Shown here: positions 1-5,769 of the stretch, in pieces
How the letters are laid out: the number at the start of each line of letters is the position of its first letter
Numbering within the stretch: position 1 is the stretch's first letter
Source of the DNA: CAJQQY01 sp964352225
GTDB lineage: Bacteria > Bacteroidota > Bacteroidia > Chitinophagales > Saprospiraceae
NCBI GenBank assembly: GCA_964352225.1
Contig: CAYGRM010000414.1
Span: 1 to 5,769, forward strand
Length of the DNA stretch: 5,769 nucleotides
Direction of reading: 5' to 3'
Notes under the pieces: model-generated
The model's input: only the letters and a program-made list of their open reading frames with translations
Told to the model about the DNA's origin: nothing
Database searches by the model: none
Position numbers and translations under genes: made by a program

Positions 1-1
1 G

Positions 2-364
2 TACATTGATAAACCAACAACCAGAGTTTTACTAGTTGGTTATCAAGCGGAAGGTACAAGAGGAAGACAATTACAAGAAGGGATTCATGAAGTGAAAATT
101 TATGGGAAATACTATCCCGTCAAAGCTAAAATTTTGACTGTCCAAGGATTATCTGGTCATGCCGACCAAAGAGAATTATTGGATTGGATGAGTGAAATTA
201 AAAACACACCAGAAAGAGTTTTTATCGTTCATGGCGAACCACATTCAGCAGATGTTTTTCGAGTTAAAATTAAAGATACGTTCGGTTGGGAATCTACCAT
301 TCCTGAATTGTATTCCATGGAAGAATTTGATTTAAAAACTGAAAACGCAGTAACAGAAAGTTAA
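2..364 (+). CDS. MBL-fold beta-CASP ribonuclease-like metallohydrolase, C-terminal part (5' end outside window)
   Basis: The reading frame is open from base 2 to the TAA at 362-364 and gives 120 residues of a protein that begins upstream. Visible motifs are GYQAEGTRGR (residues 13-22 of the fragment), SGHADQRELLDWM (51-63, His53) and VHGEP (76-80, His77). In the RNase J/CPSF-73 family, the His of SGHAD matches beta-CASP motif B and the His of HGE matches motif C and the RMMBL zinc-hydrolase segment. These enzymes are cytoplasmic, zinc-dependent endo- or exoribonucleases. The metal-binding HxHxDH motif would lie upstream and cannot be checked here. The architecture is closer to the CPSF-like 'RNA specificity domain' proteins than to RNase J, because no long C-terminal domain follows. 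A GTG at 92 is internal to the conserved fold, so it is not the start. The stop lies 2 bases before the next ATG, which suggests translational coupling. Substrate unknown. Confidence 0.88.
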   Translation, partial: YIDKPTTRVLLVGYQAEGTRGRQLQEGIHEVKIYGKYYPVKAKILTVQGLSGHADQRELLDWMSEIKNTPERVFIVHGEPHSADVFRVKIKDTFGWESTIPELYSMEEFDLKTENAVTES

Positions 365-366
365 TA

Positions 367-1608
367 ATGGCAACCGAAGATTTCACAGCAATAGGAATTG
401 CACTTGGATTAGGATTGCTAGTTGGACTTCAACGAGAGCGCTATCATTCGAAGATTGCGGGAATCCGCACCTTTACTTTGATTACTCTTTTTGGAAGTGT
501 TTCAGCTATGCTCGCCAAGTATTTTGAACAAAGTTGGATTATCGCAATGGGTGGATTATCCGTTGCTTGGTTATTGGGCGTTGCTAATTATTTGAAAAAA
601 AATGATAAAGAATCTGACCTTGGTCAGACCACAGAAATTGCTGCACTAGTCATGTTTGCAGTTGGAGCTTGTTTGATTATTGTAAATCATTTGGTAGGAG
701 TTGTTGTAGGTGCAACGGTAGCTTTGTTGCTTTATCTAAAGCAATATTTAAGTACCATCGTTGACCGACTCGGTGAAAAAGACCTCCAAGCCATCATGCT
801 TTTTGTAGCCATTTCTTTAGTGGTTTTACCTGTATTACCTAATGAAAATTTTGGACCATATAATGTTTTGAACCTTCGAGAAATTTGGTTGATGGTGGTT
901 CTAATTGTAGGAATTAGCATAGCTGGATATTTCACTTATAAATGGTTGGGTAAAAATATTGGAAACGGGTTGAATGGAATTCTCGGTGGATTAATTTCAA
1001 GTACTGCAACCACAGTTACTTATTCTAAACAAGCGAAAGAAACCCCTGCCACTACTCAGCAAGCAGGTTTTGTAATCATGGCAGCTTCAACTGTTTCGCT
1101 ACTAAGAGTAACACTCCTAGCTGCAGTTGTAGCTCCACGTCAAATCTCCGTAATCGCTCCACCAATACTTTTAGTTGGCGCTTTTATGGTTTTGATTTCT
1201 GTCGTTTTATTCTACTTCAGTAAAAATGATGATAGTAAAATGCCTGAACCTGAAAACCCTGCTCAATTCAAAACCGCTGTCATCTTTGCAATTCTATATG
1301 CGGTGATTTTATTAGCAATTGCTTTTGTTAAAGATAAATTTAATGAAGTTGGACTTTACATTGTAGCCATCATTAGTGGTTTGACTGATATGGATGCGAT
1401 TACACTTTCCCTCTCAAATAAGATGAATGATGAAAAGATAGAAGCTGCTTCAGGGTGGTTTTTAATTATACTCGCTGCACTCTCAAATCTGGTTTTTAAA
1501 GGCGGTATTGCAGCATTTTTAGGAAATCGAAAACTATTGAAAATTATTGTTCCTGCATTTGGAGCAACCTTATTAGTTGGAGCTTTGGTGATGTGGTTGT
1601 GGAAATAA
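367..1608 (+). CDS. MgtC/SapB family membrane protein with DUF4010 domain
   Basis: This 413-residue integral membrane protein has about ten hydrophobic segments. Residues 8-135 carry the MgtC/SapB signature: GLGLLVGLQRER at 14-25, AGIRTFTLITLFG at 31-43 and TEIAALVMFAVGAC at 89-102. The second half (about 185-400) fits DUF4010, with GGLISSTATT at 207-216, an SLLR segment at 244-247 and GLTDMDA at 338-344. The acidic pair in that last motif lies within an otherwise apolar region. The length is normal for the two-domain family. MgtC proteins are linked to Mg2+-limited growth and to modulation of F-type ATP synthase in pathogens; the biochemical role of the DUF4010 fusion is unknown, so a transport or ion-homeostasis role is inferred. 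The ATG at 367 is the natural start, 2 bases after the preceding stop. It shares an operon-like run with NhaA, which supports an ion or envelope-stress role. Confidence 0.93.
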   Translation: MATEDFTAIGIALGLGLLVGLQRERYHSKIAGIRTFTLITLFGSVSAMLAKYFEQSWIIAMGGLSVAWLLGVANYLKKNDKESDLGQTTEIAALVMFAVGACLIIVNHLVGVVVGATVALLLYLKQYLSTIVDRLGEKDLQAIMLFVAISLVVLPVLPNENFGPYNVLNLREIWLMVVLIVGISIAGYFTYKWLGKNIGNGLNGILGGLISSTATTVTYSKQAKETPATTQQAGFVIMAASTVSLLRVTLLAAVVAPRQISVIAPPILLVGAFMVLISVVLFYFSKNDDSKMPEPENPAQFKTAVIFAILYAVILLAIAFVKDKFNEVGLYIVAIISGLTDMDAITLSLSNKMNDEKIEAASGWFLIILAALSNLVFKGGIAAFLGNRKLLKIIVPAFGATLLVGALVMWLWK

Positions 1609-1620
1609 AACAGTAAAAAG

Positions 1621-2571
1621 GTGAATATTTTTATTACCTATAAATTCAGGAAGATGGTATCTCTAATTTTTTTAATCATCATTCTTTTCCTTGCAGCAGT
1701 CGCATTTCGTGGCTACCTCCACGGAATAATGTCTCCACCTTATGACCCAGAGAAAATGACGCTCAATTATGAACGCATTGGAAATGGTGAAACCAAAATA
1801 ATTCTCTTACATGGTTTGACGGGCTCTTTGAAATATTGGAAACATGGGTTAGGAAATTTACCAGACGCTAGTTCATTATTGCTGATTGACCTTTTGGGAT
1901 TTGGAGATTCACCAAAACCCAAAAGTGAATATACCCTCGAAGAACATTTAGGAGCAATAGAAAAAGTAGTGAAAAAAGAAGGATTTGATTCTGGTAATTG
2001 TATTGTTATAGGACATTCTTTAGGAGCTATTTTAAGTATAGCACTTGTTGGAAAACATCCTGAATGGTTTCAAGGATTAGCGGTAATTGGTCTTCCATAT
2101 TTCAAGGGAAAGAAAGCCATTAAAAATAGATTTAGCAAATCTTCGATATGGGATAGCATTAGTGTGGATTCGGAATATAAGTTTGTTTGCTTTTTTCATC
2201 CACTTTACGTCACGGAATTTTTTCGACCAAAATATGTCCCCATGGATATTTTTAAAGATATAGGCAAACATACTTGGATAAGTTATTACAACACCTTGGA
2301 TGAAGTCATTATCAATTCTGACCTCGTGGATTTGGCAACAAAAATTAAGGATGAAAAAATATTATTAATCCATGGCGAAAATGATTCCGCAGCACCGATT
2401 GAAAATGTGGAAGAGTTGCTTCCCATTTTTAAGAATGCAAAATATGAAAGATTGGCTGATACGGACCATCATGTTTATTTAAGAGAACCTGAAAAGGTGT
2501 GGTCAATATTTAAATCAGTTTTTGAAAAGGAAGGAGATTTTTCTAAGAATAGTCAAATAGAAAATAACTAA
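1621..2571 (+). CDS. Alpha/beta hydrolase with N-terminal membrane anchor
   Basis: This is a 316-residue alpha/beta-hydrolase fold protein. The family elements appear in order: an HG oxyanion-loop motif in LLHGLTG (62-68), a strand and turn LIDLLGFGDS (88-97), the nucleophile elbow GHSLGA (131-136, Ser133), the acid in HGENDSAAP (251-259, Asp255) and the catalytic His in DTDHHVYLREPE (280-291; His283 is the better fit by spacing to the conserved Pro). A less conserved lid region lies at about 155-235. Residues 13-30 form one hydrophobic helix preceded by Lys/Arg, so the catalytic domain is probably tethered to the inner membrane, although an uncleaved export signal is possible. The substrate cannot be told; esterase, lipase-like or C-C hydrolase activities all fit. 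The start is uncertain: the GTG at 1621 sits 12 bases after the previous stop, while the ATG at 1654 (residue 12) would begin right at the anchor, with an AGGAAG that is too close to act as a normal ribosome site. Confidence 0.9.
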   Translation: MNIFITYKFRKMVSLIFLIIILFLAAVAFRGYLHGIMSPPYDPEKMTLNYERIGNGETKIILLHGLTGSLKYWKHGLGNLPDASSLLLIDLLGFGDSPKPKSEYTLEEHLGAIEKVVKKEGFDSGNCIVIGHSLGAILSIALVGKHPEWFQGLAVIGLPYFKGKKAIKNRFSKSSIWDSISVDSEYKFVCFFHPLYVTEFFRPKYVPMDIFKDIGKHTWISYYNTLDEVIINSDLVDLATKIKDEKILLIHGENDSAAPIENVEELLPIFKNAKYERLADTDHHVYLREPEKVWSIFKSVFEKEGDFSKNSQIENN

Positions 2572-2585
2572 TAAAATTGGAAAGA

Positions 2586-3944
2586 ATGAAATTTCAGCTG
2601 CATAGAAAAAGGACTTTGATTGAACGGATTTTATATCCAGTTCATAATCTGTTGCAGTACCAATCTACTGCTGGAATTTTCATTTTTATATGTGTAGCCA
2701 TTGCAATGATTTGGGCGAATATTAATCAGGAATCTTACCATGCTTTTTGGGGGACGCACCTATCATTTGGTATTGGTTCATTTAATATTTCTGAACCACT
2801 TCACATCTGGATAAATGATGCGTTGATGGCAGTTTTTTTCTTCGGTGTTGGATTGGAAATAAAACGAGAACTTTTTGGAGGCGAACTATCTACCTTCCGA
2901 AAAGCTATCCTTCCAGTAGGAGCTGCATTTGGAGGAATGATAGTACCTGCAATCATTTATTTATTGTTCAATGCCAACTCCGATGCTGCTAGCGGTTGGG
3001 GTGTTCCGATGGCAACTGACATTGCATTTTCAATTGGCATTTTATCTTTATTAGGAAATCAAGTTCCGCTTTCTTTAAAAATATTTCTAACCGCATTGGC
3101 AATTGTAGATGATATAGGAGGGGTATTGGTCATTGCATTATTCTATACTTCAGATATTTCAAATTTGGATTTGATTCACGGGGCATTCTTTATGGGGATA
3201 TTGATTGTAGGAAATTTAATAGGAATCAGAAATCAAATCTTTTACAGTTTAATTAGCATTGTTGGGCTGTGGTTAGCGTTTTTCTTTTCTGGAGTTCATC
3301 CTACCATTGCTGGAATATTGGCAGCATTTGCAATCCCTGGAAGGGTCAAACTGAATGAAGATTTATTTATCAAAAACCTTCAAACACTTATTCAATTATT
3401 CAAAAAATCTAAAACCATTGAAGGCTCGTTTATTTCTGAAAATCAACTTGAAATAATAGAGACTATCAAGGAGGTATCGACTGATGCAGAAACTCCTCTA
3501 CAAAAAGTAGAATATTCTATTAGCCCTTTTGTTTCATTTATTGTCCTTCCTCTTTTTGCCTTAGCTAATGCAGGTATTCACCTCCACGGAGGAATGTGGG
3601 AAATATTACTTCATCCAGTCAGTATGGGAATTGGTATGGGATTAATTTTTGGAAAAGTGATAGGTATAGTTGGTATGTCAAGATTGTTGGTTCAATTATG
3701 TATTGCTGAATTACCTAGAGGAGTAAATTGGAATCATATATATGGAGTAGCATTGTTAGCTGGAGTTGGTTTTACCATGTCTTTATTTATTTCAGAGTTA
3801 GCATTTTCTGATGATAACATAATTTACGTAGCAAAAATCGGGATTTTAATAACCTCAATTATTGCAGGAGTTTCAGGGTTTCTCTTTTTAAAATTTAATT
3901 CCAAAAAAGAAAGATTACAATTTAAAACAGCTATAAAAAATTAA
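2586..3944 (+). CDS. nhaA: Na+/H+ antiporter NhaA
   Basis: NhaA is an electrogenic inner-membrane antiporter that exports Na+ (or Li+) in exchange for 2 H+. All hallmark motifs are present (numbered from the ATG at 2586, 452 residues): VFFFGVGLEIKRE at 83-95, ATDIAF at 143-148 (Asp145, matching E. coli Asp133), LAIVDDIGG at 171-179 (Asp175/Asp176, matching the ion-binding Asp163/Asp164), HPTIAG at 238-243, LPLFALANAGI at 321-331 and GKVIGI at 356-361 (Lys357, matching Lys300). It should therefore be active. It is about 60 residues longer than the E. coli protein (388), mostly from a hydrophilic stretch at about 255-312 between HPTIAG...FAIP and SPFVSF. A TTG at 2577 lies in frame, but the ATG at 2586, preceded by GGAAAGA and 14 bases after the hydrolase stop, is the more likely start. 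Regulation is not visible: there is no nhaR-like gene and no own promoter. Confidence 0.97.
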   Translation: MKFQLHRKRTLIERILYPVHNLLQYQSTAGIFIFICVAIAMIWANINQESYHAFWGTHLSFGIGSFNISEPLHIWINDALMAVFFFGVGLEIKRELFGGELSTFRKAILPVGAAFGGMIVPAIIYLLFNANSDAASGWGVPMATDIAFSIGILSLLGNQVPLSLKIFLTALAIVDDIGGVLVIALFYTSDISNLDLIHGAFFMGILIVGNLIGIRNQIFYSLISIVGLWLAFFFSGVHPTIAGILAAFAIPGRVKLNEDLFIKNLQTLIQLFKKSKTIEGSFISENQLEIIETIKEVSTDAETPLQKVEYSISPFVSFIVLPLFALANAGIHLHGGMWEILLHPVSMGIGMGLIFGKVIGIVGMSRLLVQLCIAELPRGVNWNHIYGVALLAGVGFTMSLFISELAFSDDNIIYVAKIGILITSIIAGVSGFLFLKFNSKKERLQFKTAIKN

Positions 3945-3955
3945 ATAATAATCGA

Positions 3956-5017
3956 ATGAGTTTTAACAAAAATATCATCAATTTATTGGGAAAGGATGCC
4001 GAAGAATTATTGAACTATCAATGTAAATTGATTCCTAAAGAATCGATACAACTTCCTTCTTCGGATTTTTTGGAAAAAGTGTTTGTCAATAGTAATCGGA
4101 ATCCACAAGTTTTGCGAAGCCTTGCACAGCTTTTTGGAAATGGTAATTTGGGTGGAACTGGATATTTAAGTATTCTTCCAGTTGACCAAGGAATTGAGCA
4201 CACCGCTGCTTTTTCATTTTATAAAAACCCACTTTATTTCAAACCTGAAAATATTATTCAGCTAGCGCTCGAAGCAGGTTGCAATGCAGTTGCCTCTACA
4301 TTCGGAGTGCTCGCACTCAACGCTCGAAAGTATGCTCACAAAATTCCATTCGTTGTAAAAATCAATCACAATGAATTACTAACCTTCCCAAATAAGCATG
4401 ACCAAATACTTTTTGGAAATGTTCGGGAAGCATGGAATTTGGGAGCAGTTGCAGTTGGAGCAACCGTTTATTTTGGTTCAAAAGATAGCAATCGACAATT
4501 GCAGGAAGTTGCCGAAGCATTTGCTGAAGCTCACGAATTAGGAATGGCAACCATCCTTTGGTGCTACACTCGAAATGAAAATTTTAAAACCAAAGAACAA
4601 GATTATCATGCCGCTGCAGATTTGACGGGACAAGCCAATCACCTCGGTGTAACTATACAGGCTGATATTATCAAACAAAAATTGCCAACTAATAACTACG
4701 GTTTTCGAGATATTAATTTTGGAAAACAAAATGCAGAAATGTACCAAGCGCTTTCTTCTGACCATCCGATTGACCTTTGCCGATTTCAAGTAGCGAATTG
4801 TTACATGGGGCAAATTGGTTTGATAAATTCAGGTGGTGGTTCAAAGGGGGATTCTGATTTGGCAGACGCTGTAAGAACTGCTATCATCAATAAACGAGCA
4901 GGAGGCATGGGACTCATTCTTGGTAGAAAAGCATTTCAAAAACCAATGAAAGAAGGAGTCGAAATAATCAATAACGTGCAGCAAGTTTACCTAGAAAAAG
5001 AAATCACCGTTGCTTAA
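3956..5017 (+). CDS. fbaB: Class I fructose-bisphosphate aldolase, FbaB/DhnA type
   Basis: This cytoplasmic enzyme reversibly cleaves fructose 1,6-bisphosphate to glyceraldehyde 3-phosphate and dihydroxyacetone phosphate through a Schiff-base lysine. The 353 residues match the usual FbaB length (about 350). Visible landmarks are ILPVDQGIEH (73-82), with the early-strand Asp77; FVVKINHNE (132-140); QADIIKQKLP (235-244), where Lys240 or Lys242 is the Schiff-base candidate by position in E. coli FbaB; DLCRFQVANCYMG (273-285); and the phosphate-binding end, INSGGGSKGDSDL (290-302) followed by INKRAGGMGLILGRKAF (311-327). The C-terminal third resembles my memory of E. coli FbaB very closely. The ATG at 3956 is 11 bases after nhaA, in an A/T-rich leader with no clear Shine-Dalgarno. 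FbaB-type enzymes are often used for gluconeogenesis or with non-glycolytic carbon, in contrast to class II FbaA. Activity on related sugar bisphosphates cannot be excluded. Confidence 0.96.
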   Translation: MSFNKNIINLLGKDAEELLNYQCKLIPKESIQLPSSDFLEKVFVNSNRNPQVLRSLAQLFGNGNLGGTGYLSILPVDQGIEHTAAFSFYKNPLYFKPENIIQLALEAGCNAVASTFGVLALNARKYAHKIPFVVKINHNELLTFPNKHDQILFGNVREAWNLGAVAVGATVYFGSKDSNRQLQEVAEAFAEAHELGMATILWCYTRNENFKTKEQDYHAAADLTGQANHLGVTIQADIIKQKLPTNNYGFRDINFGKQNAEMYQALSSDHPIDLCRFQVANCYMGQIGLINSGGGSKGDSDLADAVRTAIINKRAGGMGLILGRKAFQKPMKEGVEIINNVQQVYLEKEITVA

Positions 5018-5032
5018 AAAAACCAAAATGAA

Positions 5033-5769
5033 ATGAATGATAATTCAAACATATTAAAACTCAAACATCTCGGAATCGATACTCATAAAGAGTTTGTCGT
5101 GTACATGCGTGCTGATTGTTACATCTGTGTTTCTGAAGGGTTCGAAGCGATGACAAGATTAGAAGTGACGGTAAACGAAAAAACTATTATCGCCACTCTA
5201 AATGTTTTGCGCAGCGAAATATTGCATCATGACGAAGCCAGTCTTTCCGAAAGTGCATGGGGAAAATTGGATGCAAAAGAAGGAGATGAAATTACTTTTA
5301 ACCATTTGCAACCTGTAGAATCTATGAGCGATGTCCGTGCAAAAATGTATGGACAGCGGTTGGATAAAAATGCTTTTCACAGAATCATAAAAGACATTGC
5401 AGATGGGAAATATTCTAATATTGAAATAGCTGCCTTCATCACCGCTTGTGCAGGAGATAATCTGAACATCGAAGAAATTATAGGCTTGACACAAGCCATG
5501 GTTGATTCGGGGGAAAGAATGAATTGGGAAAAAGATATTGTGGTGGACAAACATTGTATCGGTGGTTTACCAGGGAATCGAACGACTCCAATTGTAGTTT
5601 CTATCATCTCAGCAGCAGGTTTGACTATTCCAAAAACTTCTTCAAGAGCCATCACTTCTCCAGCTGGAACTGCCGACACGATGGAAACAATGACGAATGT
5701 AAATTTAAGTATTGAGCAAATCCGAAAGGTTGTTCAAAAAGAAAATGGTTGCATCGTGTGGGGTGGGGC
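5033..5769 (+). CDS. Thymidine phosphorylase-family protein (TP2 / AMP phosphorylase-like), N-terminal half, truncated by window end
   Basis: The frame stays open from the ATG at 5033 to the window edge (245 complete codons); full-length relatives have about 500 residues. Residues 8-105 form a beta-rich N-terminal domain that archaeal AMP phosphorylases and bacterial 'TP2' proteins have and classical DeoA lacks. From 106 the helical domain starts (YGQRLDKNAFHRIIKDIADG), followed by VDKHCIGGLPGNRTTP (171-186) and KTSSRAITSPAGTADTMET (201-219). The phosphate-binding KHSTGG of DeoA is KHCIGG here, and the SSRAITSPAGTADT stretch is the signature of the AMP phosphorylase/TP2 branch. Family reactions are phosphorolysis of thymidine or, in archaea, of NMPs to ribose 1,5-bisphosphate and base; which one applies here is open. 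ATGs at 5028 and 5037 are out of frame and reach stops at once. The gene starts 15 bases after the aldolase, which suggests shared expression and a link between pentose-phosphate salvage and central carbon. Confidence 0.92.
   Translation, partial: MNDNSNILKLKHLGIDTHKEFVVYMRADCYICVSEGFEAMTRLEVTVNEKTIIATLNVLRSEILHHDEASLSESAWGKLDAKEGDEITFNHLQPVESMSDVRAKMYGQRLDKNAFHRIIKDIADGKYSNIEIAAFITACAGDNLNIEEIIGLTQAMVDSGERMNWEKDIVVDKHCIGGLPGNRTTPIVVSIISAAGLTIPKTSSRAITSPAGTADTMETMTNVNLSIEQIRKVVQKENGCIVWGG

Larger units (their letters stand above)
2..5769 (+). other. Probable single polycistronic unit of six genes
   Basis: All six genes lie on one strand with gaps of 2, 12, 14, 11 and 15 bases. None of the gaps has room for a hairpin terminator followed by a T-run, and none holds a Bacteroidota-type promoter (TTG, about 19 bases, TAnnTTTG). 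The transcription start and end must therefore lie outside the window, unless a promoter is embedded in coding sequence. Operon structure is an inference from spacing and direction only. Confidence 0.65.

Noticed and set aside
92..364. A short separate gene starting at the GTG at 92
   Set aside because: The conserved GYQAEGTRGR motif lies upstream in the same open frame, so the gene begins before the window and the GTG is internal.
732..935. Minus-strand open frames at 732-935 and 2077-2271
   Set aside because: They lie inside well-supported sense genes and have no domain or leader of their own.
1606..1621. The MgtC-DUF4010 and hydrolase genes are in the same frame, separated by a single TAA, suggesting stop readthrough or a split fusion
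   Set aside because: Both proteins are complete at normal length. The aldolase/phosphorylase junction (5015-5033) is also in frame, and about one junction in three should be by chance.
2577..2585. TTG at 2577 as the nhaA start
   Set aside because: It adds only three residues; the ATG at 2586 is the stronger codon and has a purine-rich stretch just upstream.
4538..4813. Minus-strand open frame opposite the aldolase gene (also those at 4018-4203 and 4362-4550)
   Set aside because: The sense strand encodes a clear FbaB here; the antisense products have no recognisable domain and look like shadow frames.
5198..5679. Minus-strand open frames at 5198-5554 and 5377-5679, and a plus-strand one at 5524-5715
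   Set aside because: All overlap the conserved phosphorylase frame, which carries strong family motifs; their predicted proteins have no family features.
1..5769. CRISPR arrays, insertion sequences, tRNA/rRNA genes, terminators or riboswitches
   Set aside because: No spaced direct repeats, inverted-repeat ends, transposase motifs or cloverleaf sequence were seen by eye, and coding sequence fills all but about 55 bases.

Overview
The window is a densely packed, single-strand stretch of an AT-rich bacterial genome. It holds six protein genes, all on the + strand, separated by only 2 to 15 bases. The first gene lacks its 5' end and the last lacks its 3' end. The A/T-rich leaders without clear Shine-Dalgarno sites, the low GC and the general flavour of the proteins point to the Bacteroidota (a flavobacterium-, cytophaga- or saprospira-like organism). 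That placement is an inference from style, not from a marker gene.

Layout: (1) 2-364, the C-terminal part of a metallo-beta-lactamase-fold beta-CASP ribonuclease-like protein; (2) 367-1608, a multi-pass membrane protein with an N-terminal MgtC/SapB domain and a C-terminal DUF4010 domain; (3) 1621-2571, an alpha/beta hydrolase with an N-terminal membrane anchor; (4) 2586-3944, the Na+/H+ antiporter NhaA, with an enlarged hydrophilic loop at the site of the E. coli pH-sensor region; (5) 3956-5017, a class I fructose-bisphosphate aldolase of the FbaB/DhnA type; (6) 5033 to the window end, the N-terminal half of a thymidine phosphorylase-family enzyme of the 'TP2' / archaeal AMP phosphorylase type.

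The spacing leaves no room for internal terminators or obvious promoters outside coding sequence, so the six genes look like one transcription unit that extends beyond both edges. Two themes are interleaved. One is nucleic acid and sugar-phosphate metabolism: the beta-CASP nuclease, the nucleoside/nucleotide phosphorylase and the aldolase. The other is ion and envelope homeostasis: MgtC-DUF4010, NhaA and the anchored hydrolase. A reasonable but unproven reading is a stress or starvation operon that turns RNA-derived nucleotides into sugar phosphates for central carbon metabolism while the cell manages Na+/H+ and divalent cations. The known families explain all of the coding content. The novelty, if any, is in the combination and in the phosphorylase's true substrate. 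No RNA genes, mobile elements, CRISPR arrays or notable repeats were seen, and no non-coding stretch exceeds 15 bases.
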